The notes under the pieces: generated by a model
Database searches by the model: none
What the model saw: only the letters and a program-made list of their open reading frames with translations
Told to the model about the DNA's origin: nothing
DNA from: Dinoroseobacter sp049800835
Lineage (GTDB): Bacteria > Pseudomonadota > Alphaproteobacteria > Rhodobacterales > Rhodobacteraceae
Length of the DNA stretch: 64,000 nt
NCBI RefSeq assembly: GCF_049800835.1
Contig: NZ_JBNAFU010000007.1
Span: 62,001 to 126,000, forward strand
Reading direction: 5' to 3'
Part shown: positions 35,238 through 43,661 of the stretch, piece after piece
Position numbering within the stretch: the stretch's first letter is position 1
Layout of the letters: every line of letters starts with the position of its first letter
Translations under genes and position numbers: made by a program

Positions 35238-36512
35238 TCACCATTTGAACGGGATATACAGGGCCAGGTCCGGGATCGTGTAAAGAACCCCGACTGTGAC
35301 AATCATCAGCAAGAGGAAGGGCCAGACACCGCGCGCCACCTCCCCGAGGGTGGAGCGCGCGACAGACTGGATGACGTAGAGGTTCAACCCCACAGGCGGT
35401 GTGATCAACGCGCACTCCACCATGATCACCATGTAGATGCCGAACCAGATCGGATCGAAGCCCAGCCCCATCGCCGCCGGAAGCAACACGGGCGTCATGA
35501 TCAGGATCATCGAGAGCGCCTCGAACACCAGCCCCATCACCAGCAGGATGCAGGACACCACGAGGATGAACATCAACGGCCCGTCGATGGTCTGCGCGAT
35601 AAAGGCGGAGATGTCCTGAGGGATGCGATACAGGGCGATTGCCTTGCCGAACACCTTGGCCCCCGCAACGATCAGCAGGATCGCGACCGTGGTGATCGCC
35701 GATTCCATGACCGCCTCGCGAAAGCCCGTCCAGGTGAGCGTACGCAGCCAAAGCGTCGTGATCGCCAACGCCGCGGCAAAACCGATGGCGGCTGCCTCGG
35801 TCGGGGTGAAGACACCTGAATAGAGCCCGACGATTACCAGCATCGCCAGCGCAACCGAGGGCAGCGCGCGGTAGGACGCCGTGCGCCGCTCTGCCCAGCT
35901 GGCCCGTGCGACAGGCTCGAACCCGCCCCAGAACCGCGCGTGCAGCATGGCGAAGATGACAAACAACGTGACCAGCACCAGACCCGGGCCGATCCCGGCC
36001 AGGAACAGCTGGATCACCGATTGCTCGGTCACGAAGCCGTAGACGATCATCGGGATCGACGGCGGGATCAGGATGCCCAAGGTGCCCCCGGCGGCCAGCA
36101 GGCCGTAGACGAATTTTTTCTCGTATCCTCGGTTGATCATTTCGGGGATCGCCACGGTCCCGATCGTCGCCGCCGTCGCGACCGAACTACCGGAAATGGC
36201 CGCGAACAGGGCGCAACTCAGGATCGTTGCCACCGCCAGCCCCCCGGGCCAATGCCCGACCCAGGCTTGCACCGCGCTGAACAGGTCACGCCCGACGCCC
36301 CCCTTCAGCAGAACGTTGGACATCAACAGAAACAAGGGCACGGCCAGCAGGATGAACCCGTCCAGCGTGGACAGGATGGCCTGCGGCGCCATGAGGGGCG
36401 AAAAATCCCCCATGTAAAGCATGATCAGACCGAGCCCGCCGAGCGCGAAGGCCACCGGCACACCCAGCAAAAGCAGACCGAACAGAAGTCCGAGGATCAG
36501 GAACACACTCAT
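35238..36512 (-). CDS. dctM: TRAP transporter large permease (DctM)
   Basis: 424 aa with about twelve hydrophobic helices; the sequence opens MSVFLILGLLFGLLLLGVPVAFALG and includes PLFLLMSNVLLKGGVG, GGTLGILIPPSIPMIVYG and the late ITPPVGLNLYVIQSV, all standard DctM motifs. ATG overlaps the DctQ stop (ATGA). It is the sodium-coupled transport subunit. Confidence 0.96.
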   Translation of the reverse strand: MSVFLILGLLFGLLLLGVPVAFALGGLGLIMLYMGDFSPLMAPQAILSTLDGFILLAVPLFLLMSNVLLKGGVGRDLFSAVQAWVGHWPGGLAVATILSCALFAAISGSSVATAATIGTVAIPEMINRGYEKKFVYGLLAAGGTLGILIPPSIPMIVYGFVTEQSVIQLFLAGIGPGLVLVTLFVIFAMLHARFWGGFEPVARASWAERRTASYRALPSVALAMLVIVGLYSGVFTPTEAAAIGFAAALAITTLWLRTLTWTGFREAVMESAITTVAILLIVAGAKVFGKAIALYRIPQDISAFIAQTIDGPLMFILVVSCILLVMGLVFEALSMILIMTPVLLPAAMGLGFDPIWFGIYMVIMVECALITPPVGLNLYVIQSVARSTLGEVARGVWPFLLLMIVTVGVLYTIPDLALYIPFKW

Positions 36513-37006
36513 TCGTGGGTCGCCCCGCCGAAGCTGGCCTCCGGGTCACGCAAGCGGGCCAGCTCCACGCCGGCCTGCAATGCAAGCAGCCCGAACCCGA
36601 ACGGGATGGCAAACTCGGTGATCGCGATAGGCAGGTTCAGGATGGACCCGGTGGTGCGCCCGCGCTCGAAACTGTCCCAGAAGATCGTCCAACCCCAATA
36701 AGCGACGATGACGCTGAAGAGGATCACCAACACCAGGGCAAGCGCCGCGCAAACCCGCTGCGCGCCCTTCGGCAGCAGGGCAGTCACGGCATTCACCGTG
36801 ATGTGACGCTGCAAGCTCAGCACATACGGCATCGCCAGCATGCACCCCCAGATCAGGCAAAGCTGACTCAACTCTGCCGCCCAGATCGTTGGTTTTATGA
36901 AGAAATATCGCGCGATGACCTCGTAGGTCAGCATTGCGCCGGTCACAGCCATCAGCACAGCCGCAAGCACGCCCGCGTAGCGCGACAGCGTTGTAATCGC
37001 GTTCAT
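36509..37006 (-). CDS. dctQ: TRAP transporter small permease (DctQ)
   Basis: 165 aa, four TM helices. Typical DctQ text: ITTLSRYAGVLAAVLMAVTGAMLTYEVIARYFF, AAELSQLCLIWGCMLAMPYVL and HITVNAVTALLPKG. It partners DctM (36512). A stem-loop lies between it and the binding-protein gene. Confidence 0.93.
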   Translation of the reverse strand: MNAITTLSRYAGVLAAVLMAVTGAMLTYEVIARYFFIKPTIWAAELSQLCLIWGCMLAMPYVLSLQRHITVNAVTALLPKGAQRVCAALALVLVILFSVIVAYWGWTIFWDSFERGRTTGSILNLPIAITEFAIPFGFGLLALQAGVELARLRDPEASFGGATHE

Positions 37007-37061
37007 AGATGTCCCCTCGTGGCCTCTCGCGGGGGTTCCGCGCAGCCCTGCCGTCTTACAA

Positions 37062-37087
37062 GCGCGCGCGGATCACGCCGCGCGCGC
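37062..37087 (-). other. Intercistronic stem-loop between dctP and dctQ (second TRAP)
   Basis: A perfect 9-bp GC stem (GCGCGCGCG / CGCGCGCGC) with an 8-nt loop lies between the dctP (37098-38081) and dctQ genes. It has no T-run. Because of its alternating sequence, other registers are possible. It echoes the arrangement at 754-776 and 60776-60803. Confidence 0.55.
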
Positions 37088-37097
37088 CTGCCGTCGA

Positions 37098-38081
37098 TCA
37101 GTCGTCGCCGACCGCGTCGAGAATGCGCTGACCCACTTCGCCTGCTGCCTCGACGTAGGAGTCGTAGACCGGCTGTGCGACGGCTTTCCACGCATCCAGA
37201 TCCGCTTCGTACAGCTGGACGACGGTCATGCCGTTTTCTTCGGCGGCGGCATAGGCATCCGCTTCGATCTGGGCCATACGGTCGCGGACATCATCCTGTG
37301 CGACTTTCGCGGCGGCCTCGATATGGCCTTGGGTTTCGGCGTCCAGTCCGGCCCACCAGTCGGAGTTCACCACCACCACGAATTCGATCGAGGCATGGTT
37401 GGTGACAGTGATCGTATCCATCACCTCCCAGAGTTTGCGGGATTTGACCCCGGACACACCGGTCATGCCCACATCCACCGTACCACGCTGGTAGGCGAGG
37501 TATTGCTCAGATCCGGAAATCAGCGTTGGCGCGCCGCCAGCGGCCGTCACAAAATCCCCGAGCGTCTTGCCGAACACGCGAACCTTCTTTCCCTCCAGAT
37601 CCGCGGGGGTGCGGATCGGGTCGCCCTTCGACAGCATGATCGCGCCACCATAGGCTTGCCAGTAGAGGATCTGTCCCCCTGTCTTGGCGACCTCTTCTTC
37701 CAGAGCGGTCCGAACGGGGCTGCCTTCGGCGACGGCGGCGCGGATCTTTTCCTCGGTATTGAACAGGAACGGCATGTAGAACACGTCCACCGCGGGCGCA
37801 TCGCCCACGTAACGCGTCAATGAGGCGACGCCCGCCTCGATCGCGCCGGAGCCGACGGCCTGCGGCACTTCCTTGTCGCGATAGAGCGTTGCGCTGTCGT
37901 AGATTTCCACGTCAATCGCGCCGCCAGTGCGCTCTTCAACCTCTTTTTCGAACAGGACAAGGTTTTCGCCCAGATGGCTCGTCAACGGCAGCTGCAAAGA
38001 AATGCGCATTTTCTCCTGCGCAACGGCTGCCCCGGAAACCGATGCGGCCAATACCGCACCGAGTGCTAGTGTCTTGATCAT
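37098..38081 (-). CDS. dctP: TRAP transporter substrate-binding protein (DctP)
   Basis: 327 aa. GGAGGAAA precedes the ATG at 38081. A Sec signal (MIKTLALGAVLAASVSGAAVA) is followed by the DctP core: RISLQLPLTSHLGENLVLF, EVPQAVGSGAIEAGVASL, VFGKTLGDFVTAAGGAPTLI, LAYQRGTVDVGMTG. The region near YQRGTVD and the arginine in KVRVFG are the parts that usually bind a substrate carboxylate. It is divergent from hemP. It may carry the acid degraded by the neighbouring lyases. Confidence 0.92.
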   Translation of the reverse strand: MIKTLALGAVLAASVSGAAVAQEKMRISLQLPLTSHLGENLVLFEKEVEERTGGAIDVEIYDSATLYRDKEVPQAVGSGAIEAGVASLTRYVGDAPAVDVFYMPFLFNTEEKIRAAVAEGSPVRTALEEEVAKTGGQILYWQAYGGAIMLSKGDPIRTPADLEGKKVRVFGKTLGDFVTAAGGAPTLISGSEQYLAYQRGTVDVGMTGVSGVKSRKLWEVMDTITVTNHASIEFVVVVNSDWWAGLDAETQGHIEAAAKVAQDDVRDRMAQIEADAYAAAEENGMTVVQLYEADLDAWKAVAQPVYDSYVEAAGEVGQRILDAVGDD

Positions 38082-38203
38082 GTTTTCCTCCCAAACGCCC
38101 AGGTTATCTCCGGGTCCGCGCAAACCTTAGCTTTCAGGTGGAATTCCGCAAGGGCAACAAGACAGCGCTTGCTATTTCCGATTGTTTTTGTCAGTAATCG
38201 CGT

Positions 38204-38380
38204 ATGACGGTTCGACCCAAGCCCACGCCCGCGCCAACTGCGCCCCCCTGCACGCCGACCACCCCGGCGTATGACGCGCGGTCCCTGGTCGATCCGGACG
38301 GCAAGGCCCTGCTGGTTCTGGATACCCAGACCTACACATTGAAGATCACCCGCAACAACAAGCTGATCCTGACAAAATAG
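38204..38380 (+). CDS. hemP: HemP-family haemin uptake protein
   Basis: 58 aa. The protein is Pro/Thr-rich at first, then shows the HemP core: YDARSLVDPDGKALLVLD followed by TYTLKITRNNKLILTK, the usual C-terminal strand of this small family. HemP is linked to haem uptake or iron supply, though its mechanism is unclear. No haem receptor is near. It ends 2 bp before a DUF1289 gene and is divergent from a TRAP operon. Confidence 0.84.
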   Translation: MTVRPKPTPAPTAPPCTPTTPAYDARSLVDPDGKALLVLDTQTYTLKITRNNKLILTK

Positions 38381-38382
38381 CC

Positions 38383-38628
38383 ATGGCCAAAAAACTTCCG
38401 TCCCCGTGTATCGGGGTCTGCAAATTCAAGCGTGAGGGGCACTGCATTGCGTGTTCCATGACCAAACCGCAAAAATCCCTCATGAAGAAAGCGAAAAAGC
38501 CTGCGCAGTTGCAGGCTTTTGTCGAGTTGCTGATCGCGCAGCAGCACCGTATGGGCAAGTTCACCGCCTGGCCCTTGGCCTATGCGAGAAAGTGCAAGAA
38601 GAAGGGGGTGCAACCGCCCGCGATGTAA
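38383..38628 (+). CDS. DUF1289 cysteine-motif protein
   Basis: 81 aa. It opens with PSPCIGVCKF and GHCIACSMTK, the four-cysteine pattern of DUF1289, likely to bind iron-sulphur or zinc. The rest is basic and Lys-rich. It lies 2 bp after hemP and is convergent with dps, giving a small iron-associated block. The function is not established. Confidence 0.86.
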   Translation: MAKKLPSPCIGVCKFKREGHCIACSMTKPQKSLMKKAKKPAQLQAFVELLIAQQHRMGKFTAWPLAYARKCKKKGVQPPAM

Positions 38629-38646
38629 GCCCCGGGCGGCGGCGCG

Positions 38647-39117
38647 TCAGTCCAGATGCGCTTGCAGGAACCACGCGAATTTCTCGTGGGTTTGCCCCCG
38701 CGCGATGCACAGATCCTCTGTCAGCGTGTCGCCGTGCTCGGCGGCCAGCGCACCTGCGCCCGCCACAGTGGCTGCCAGCGTCTGTTGGGCGGCCAACATC
38801 GCCTTGATCATATCGGTTGCCGACAGATGCCCGTCGCTTTCCCCGATCTTGGACATCTTCAGCATCTCCGCCAGGCGCCCTTCGGCATGTGCGCCAAGCG
38901 CCTTGACCCTCTCGGACAGATCGTCCTGAGCCTGAAAATGGTCTTCGTAAATCTGCTGGAACAGCTCATGCAGCGGCGCAAAGGCCATGCCCTTGACGTT
39001 CCAGTGAAAATTTTGCGCAAGCATGGTTGTCACCGCGGTCTCCGCCACGGATTGCGTCAGCGCCTGAGCGATCGCGGATTGCGCGTCGGATGAAAGGTCG
39101 GCTGCGGGTTGTGTCAT
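38647..39117 (-). CDS. dps: Dps/ferritin-like DNA-binding protein
   Basis: 156 aa. The four-helix fold is seen with the Dps ferroxidase-site pattern QNFHWNVKGMAFAPLHELFQQIYEDH and later the DLSERVKALGAHAEGRL helix. Dps proteins oxidise and store iron and protect DNA under peroxide or starvation. AGGAG precedes the ATG. It is convergent with the DUF1289 gene. Confidence 0.93.
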   Translation of the reverse strand: MTQPAADLSSDAQSAIAQALTQSVAETAVTTMLAQNFHWNVKGMAFAPLHELFQQIYEDHFQAQDDLSERVKALGAHAEGRLAEMLKMSKIGESDGHLSATDMIKAMLAAQQTLAATVAGAGALAAEHGDTLTEDLCIARGQTHEKFAWFLQAHLD

Positions 39118-39173
39118 CGCCGTCTCCTGTCTGAATTGTAAGGTTGGACAGCTGGCGTTGGCTTGCTGTGGCC

Positions 39174-39617
39174 TTAGAGACTAGGCGTTACACTCGACGT
39201 GTCTAGGGCAGATTGCGCCCGGCAAACCAGAAAGTGCACTTCGGACGCATCCGAGCGTTTTAGTCGGGTTCTCAAGAGAAATCCGTAGCTCATCGCGTCA
39301 TCACGCGCGGCAGCGTCAAACAGGCTCAGCAACCACGCCTCATCGAAACTCGCAACGAGGGTACCCGCGGAAAAACTGCGCAGCGGTCGTCCCAGAAGCA
39401 TCCCGAGCCGGATACACAGCGCATCCAGCGCCGGCACCCCGCTGAGGTCGGACATGACCTGCGCATTGACAAGTATGGCCGAGGCCGCGCGCGTCCGACG
39501 CAGCGCGGTACGCAGCACGCCCAGTTGCTCAGGCGTGCCAGCATAGCCGGCCACTTCCCGCGGGCCTCCGCGAACCTCGGAGAGATCCTGATCCCGATGC
39601 AAGGCAACAAGCGTCAT
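39174..39617 (-). CDS. Hypothetical protein
   Basis: 147 aa with GGAG 8 nt before the ATG. It has no signal or TM, and one recurring feature is a hydrophobic centre (ILVNAQVMSDLSGVPALDALCIRLGMLLG). No family is recognised. It lies downstream of the pntB terminator on the same strand, so it should have its own promoter. The coding call rests on the intact frame and ribosome site. Confidence 0.62.
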   Translation of the reverse strand: MTLVALHRDQDLSEVRGGPREVAGYAGTPEQLGVLRTALRRTRAASAILVNAQVMSDLSGVPALDALCIRLGMLLGRPLRSFSAGTLVASFDEAWLLSLFDAAARDDAMSYGFLLRTRLKRSDASEVHFLVCRAQSALDTSSVTPSL

Positions 39618-39689
39618 GCGCGCGACTCCATTTCCCGATCAAAATAGTCGAGAACCCGCGCGCGCGCCAGTGCCGAACTGCCACACATC

Positions 39690-39718
39690 AAAAAAAGCCC
39701 CGCCGGTGAGGCGGGGCT
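39690..39718 (-). terminator. Rho-independent terminator of pntAB
   Basis: A 9-bp stem AGCCCCGCC / GGCGGGGCT with a GGTGA-type loop, read on the minus strand, ends in a run of seven T residues. It lies 22 bp after the pntB stop. Confidence 0.9.
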
Positions 39719-39740
39719 CTTGAATGTCATATGCTGCAGA

Positions 39741-41237
39741 TCAGTCGATTTTCGGGAGCAGCGCGTCGAGGCTTGCTTTTGCGTCCCCATAGAACATGCG
39801 GGTGTTTTCCTTGTAGAAAAGCGGGTTCTCGATGCCCGAGTACCCCGTGCCCTGCCCGCGCTTGGAGACAAAGACCTGCTTGGCTTTCCAGCATTCCAGG
39901 ACCGGCATCCCCGCAATGGGGGAGTTCGGGTCCTCTTGCGCGGCGGGGTTCACGATGTCGTTCGAGCCGATCACGATGGCCACGTCAGTGTCCGGGAAGT
40001 CCTCGTTGATCTCGTCCATCTCCATCACGATGTCATACGGCACCTTGGCCTCTGCCAGCAGCACGTTCATGTGGCCAGGCAGGCGCCCGGCAACCGGATG
40101 GATCGCGAACCGGACATTCTTGCCCTTGGCACGCAGCTTGCGCACCAGTTCCGACACGGCCTGCTGGGCCTGCGCCACGGCCATGCCGTAGCCCGGAATG
40201 ATGATGACGCTATCGGCCTCGTTAAGCGCGGATGCGACGCCGTCGGCATCGATCGCCACCTGCTCGCCCTCGACCGCCATTTGTGGCCCCGATGCGCCGC
40301 CGAAGCCGCCAAGGATCACGCTGACGAACGCACGGTTCATCGCCTTGCACATGATGTAGGACAGGATCGCGCCGGACGAGCCGACCAGTGCGCCGACCAC
40401 GATCAGCAGATCGTTGCCGAGGCTGAAACCGATCGCCGCCGCCGCCCAGCCCGAGTAGCTGTTGAGCATCGAGACAACGACAGGCATGTCCGCACCACCG
40501 ATGCCCATGATCAGGTGATAGCCGATGAACAATGCCAGAAGCGTCAGCAGCACCAGCGTCCAGCTGCCTGCGCCGCTCATGTAGGCGATCATCAGCAGGA
40601 CCGAGCCCGCCGCCGCCGCCGCGTTGAGCATATGCCCACCCGGAAGCTGCTTGGCCCCGGTGTCGACCTTGCCCGCGAGCTTGCCATACGCGATGACCGA
40701 ACCCGTGAACGTCACAGCCCCGATCCAGATACCCAGCACCAGTTCGACCCGCAGGATGCCGATCTCAACACCGGATTTCTTGGCGATCAGCTGACCAAAG
40801 GACGACAGACCGTCGGTGATTTCTTTCGGCAGGCCGATGGCGGTGTAGCCATCGGGGCCCACAGCGCCCAGCACCTGGCCGTTCGCCTCGTAGAGCGCGG
40901 CCATCTGGTTGATCATCAGGTCTGCGTTGAAACCCACGAACACTGCCGCCAGACCGACGAGGCTGTGCATGATCGCCACAAGCTCCGGCATCTGGGTCAT
41001 CTGGACCTTGGTGGCCAGTTGGTAACCCACCGCTGCCCCGAGGGCGATCAGAACGATGGACGCAACCGCAAGCCCCTTCCCGGGGCCGATCAGCGTCGCC
41101 AGAACGGCGATGGCCATACCGACGATGCCGTACCATACCGCGCGTTTCGCGCTTTCCTGTCCGCTCAGTCCGCCAAGTGACAGGATGAACAGAACTGCTG
41201 CAACCGCATAGGCCGCAATCGTAAATCCGAATTCCAT
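39741..41237 (-). CDS. pntB: NAD(P) transhydrogenase subunit beta
   Basis: 498 aa. It has about eight TM helices (1-270) then the NADP(H)-binding domain III, seen in IIIPGYGMAVAQAQQAV and IVIGSNDIVNPAAQEDPNSPIAGMP with the family PVLECWKAKQVFV and a terminal GDAKASLDAL. With PntA it couples proton entry to NADPH formation in the inner membrane. AGGGGA lies before the ATG. Confidence 0.96.
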   Translation of the reverse strand: MEFGFTIAAYAVAAVLFILSLGGLSGQESAKRAVWYGIVGMAIAVLATLIGPGKGLAVASIVLIALGAAVGYQLATKVQMTQMPELVAIMHSLVGLAAVFVGFNADLMINQMAALYEANGQVLGAVGPDGYTAIGLPKEITDGLSSFGQLIAKKSGVEIGILRVELVLGIWIGAVTFTGSVIAYGKLAGKVDTGAKQLPGGHMLNAAAAAGSVLLMIAYMSGAGSWTLVLLTLLALFIGYHLIMGIGGADMPVVVSMLNSYSGWAAAAIGFSLGNDLLIVVGALVGSSGAILSYIMCKAMNRAFVSVILGGFGGASGPQMAVEGEQVAIDADGVASALNEADSVIIIPGYGMAVAQAQQAVSELVRKLRAKGKNVRFAIHPVAGRLPGHMNVLLAEAKVPYDIVMEMDEINEDFPDTDVAIVIGSNDIVNPAAQEDPNSPIAGMPVLECWKAKQVFVSKRGQGTGYSGIENPLFYKENTRMFYGDAKASLDALLPKID

Positions 41238-41252
41238 AACTCGCTGTCCCCT

Positions 41253-42824
41253 TTAGGATTTCTGGAACATGGCGAGCATGCGCCGTGTCACGAGGAAGCC
41301 GCCGAAGATGTTGATCGACGCCATGAAGATACCCGCCGCGGCCAGCAACGTGATCAGAAGCGAACTCGACCCGATCTGGATCAGCGCGCCCAGGATGATG
41401 ATCGACGAGATCGCATTGGTCACCGCCATCAGCGGCGTGTGCAGACTGTGCGCCACACCCCAGATGACCTGGAACCCGATGAACACCGACAGCACGAACA
41501 CGATGAAGTGCTGCATGAAGCTGGCCGGCGCAATCAGGCCGACCCCCAGCACCAGCGCCGCACCGATCGCCAGCAGTGTGACCTGCTGCTTGGTCTGCGC
41601 CTTGAAGGCCGCAACCTCCTCGGCGCGGATCTCTTCGGGGGTCTTCTCCTTGATCGGCTCTTTCTTCTGCGCCGCGATCGCAGCCACCTTTGGCGGCGGC
41701 GGCGGGAAGGTGATCTCACCCGCATGGGTGATGGTCGCCCCGCGGATCACGTCGTCTTCCATGTTGTGATTGACCACACCGTCCTTTTCAGGGGTCAGGT
41801 CTGTCATCATGTGACGAATGTTGGTCGAATAAAGCGTCGAGGACTGGGCCGCCATACGGCTGGGGAAGTCCGTGTAGCCGATGATCGTGACACCATTGTC
41901 GGTGACGATCTTCTCGTCCTTCACCGTCAGCTTGCAGTTGCCGCCCCGCTCAGCCGCGAGGTCGACGATGACCGAGCCCGGCTTCATGCTTTCGACCATA
42001 TCCTTGGTCCAAAGCTCCGGCGCTTCGCGGTTCGGGATCAGCGCCGTGGTGATCACGATGTCCATGTCGGGAGCCAGCTCGCGGAACTTGGCCAACTGGG
42101 CCGCCGCAAATTCCGGCGAGGATACAGCCGCATAGCCCCCGGTTGCCGCGCCGTCCTGCTGCTCTTCTTCGAAGTCGAGGAAGACGAACTCGGCACCCAT
42201 GGATTCGACCTGTTCGGCCACTTCCGGGCGCACGTCGAAGGCGTAGGTGATCGCCCCGAGCGAGGTCGAGGTCCCGATCGCGGCCAGACCAGCCACACCG
42301 GCGCCCACAACCAGAACCTTGGCGGGCGGTACCTTGCCAGCGGCCGTCACCTGACCGGTGAAGAACCGGCCGAAGTTGTTGCCCGCCTCGATCACGGCGC
42401 GATAACCCGCGATATTGGCCATCGAGCTCAGCGCGTCCATCTTCTGCGCGCGGGAAATCCGCGGCACCATGTCCATCGCGATCACGCTGGCGCCCTTGTC
42501 GCGGGCCAATTCCATCAGCGCCTCGTTGGCGGCAGGATAGAAGAAGCTGATCAGCAGTTGCCCCCTGCGCAGGCGCTTGGCTTCCGCCTCGCTTGGCGGG
42601 CGCACCTTTGCAACGATATCCGCCGCCTTGAACAGGGCCGCTGCCGTCTTGACGACTTCAACTCCCTTTTCCTGGTACGCCGCATCCGAAAACCCGGCAG
42701 CCGCGCCGGCCCCGGTCTCGATAACGCACTCATAGCCAAGCTTCTGTAACTGAACCGCAGACTCGGGCGTCATCGCGACCCGGTTCTCGCCAGAAAATAC
42801 TTCCTTCGGTGACCCGATCTTCAC
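41253..42824 (-). CDS. pntA: NAD(P) transhydrogenase subunit alpha
   Basis: 523 aa. Domain I (NAD(H) binding) covers about residues 1-370, with KIGSPKEVFSGENRVAMTP, VLVVGAGVAGLAAIGTSTSLGA and AERGGNCKLTVKD; a Lys-rich linker near 395-410 (KKEPIKEKTPEEIRAEE) leads to about four C-terminal TM helices. It is the single-chain alpha arrangement (PntAA and PntAB fused). It lies 15 bp before pntB. Confidence 0.96.
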   Translation of the reverse strand: MKIGSPKEVFSGENRVAMTPESAVQLQKLGYECVIETGAGAAAGFSDAAYQEKGVEVVKTAAALFKAADIVAKVRPPSEAEAKRLRRGQLLISFFYPAANEALMELARDKGASVIAMDMVPRISRAQKMDALSSMANIAGYRAVIEAGNNFGRFFTGQVTAAGKVPPAKVLVVGAGVAGLAAIGTSTSLGAITYAFDVRPEVAEQVESMGAEFVFLDFEEEQQDGAATGGYAAVSSPEFAAAQLAKFRELAPDMDIVITTALIPNREAPELWTKDMVESMKPGSVIVDLAAERGGNCKLTVKDEKIVTDNGVTIIGYTDFPSRMAAQSSTLYSTNIRHMMTDLTPEKDGVVNHNMEDDVIRGATITHAGEITFPPPPPKVAAIAAQKKEPIKEKTPEEIRAEEVAAFKAQTKQQVTLLAIGAALVLGVGLIAPASFMQHFIVFVLSVFIGFQVIWGVAHSLHTPLMAVTNAISSIIILGALIQIGSSSLLITLLAAAGIFMASINIFGGFLVTRRMLAMFQKS

Positions 42825-43004
42825 ATGCTGTCCTTTCCCCTAGTCAGCCCAGGCGGGCCTTTAACCTTCACCGCGCCTCTTAACAGACGGATTTAGCCTG
42901 CCGCAACCGGGTGTTAGCGCCACCGGTGAAGATGCCACCCCTGCGCGTAACGCATAGCTTTCATTGCATAAATTGCATACGCTCGTATACCGCGACTTCT
43001 GTCG

Positions 43005-43481
43005 CTATACCCACCGCCTTGTCTTTTGTTCGTACTTTGCGTAGGCCGCGCGGAACTTGCGGCGCAGGCGGTTTTCCTCGGGAATGATGAACCGGCGCTC
43101 AAGAACCCACATCAGGATCGGCACGAGGGCCAGCGACAACCACGCACCCCAATGGATCAAAAACCCGGCCAGAAGCATCAGATCGGCAAGGTAGATCGGG
43201 TTTCTCGTCCTCTTGAAAATGCCCGAAACGATCAAGGCTTCTGCCTCCCGATGCGGCACTATCGTTGTGGAATTCCTGCGAAATTCCATGACCGCAAGCA
43301 GGATCAGGATCACTCCGCCCCCGATCAGGACCGCAGCCAGCAGCCCAATGACACCGCCCGGAAGCGGCCCCATCGCGAAATACGTCGCCTGCGCCTTGCC
43401 CAGCCCCAGAAACGCCAACAACCAGACCGGCGGCAGGTCGATCATCTGAAACAGGCTAAGCCCTCCGCGCGGGTTTGGCAT
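43005..43481 (-). CDS. ICMT/PEMT-like membrane methyltransferase
   Basis: 158 aa from ATG 43481 (AAGGAG upstream). Four or so TM helices with the family motifs LIVSGIFKRTRNPIYLADLML (SAM-binding turn) and EENRLRRKFRAAYAKYEQKTRRWV. The family methylates isoprenylcysteine or phospholipid-type substrates; the bacterial roles are mostly unknown. It lies downstream of no recognised partner. Confidence 0.82.
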   Translation of the reverse strand: MPNPRGGLSLFQMIDLPPVWLLAFLGLGKAQATYFAMGPLPGGVIGLLAAVLIGGGVILILLAVMEFRRNSTTIVPHREAEALIVSGIFKRTRNPIYLADLMLLAGFLIHWGAWLSLALVPILMWVLERRFIIPEENRLRRKFRAAYAKYEQKTRRWV

Positions 43482-43661
43482 TCGCGGTCTCCTTCTTGGG
43501 TCCGCGCAGTCCTGCCGGACCTCCGGCGGTAGCGCAAGGACTGTCGCGCGCACCCCACCTGCCCCGTCGCGCCGTGCGGTACCTGCGTCAAGATGCGCGC
43601 AGTTGCCATGCCTGCCAAGATGGGTCTTCGCGGTCTGAAACCGGGCAAAACCGCCTCGGGG

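Noticed and set aside
36286..36612. Small frames inside the TRAP permease genes
   Set aside because: Shadow frames of dctM and dctQ, rich in Arg and Pro.
38082..38203. Iron-box search upstream of hemP
   Set aside because: No convincing Irr, RirA or Fur-type palindrome could be read, so no operator is claimed.
39720..41180. Long open frame (486 codons) antisense to pntB
   Set aside because: Pure shadow of the GC-rich pntB codons: His/Arg/Asp-rich, no ribosome site and no family features, while pntB is unmistakable.
41439..42749. 436-codon frame antisense to pntA
   Set aside because: Shadow of pntA, with no coherent domain.
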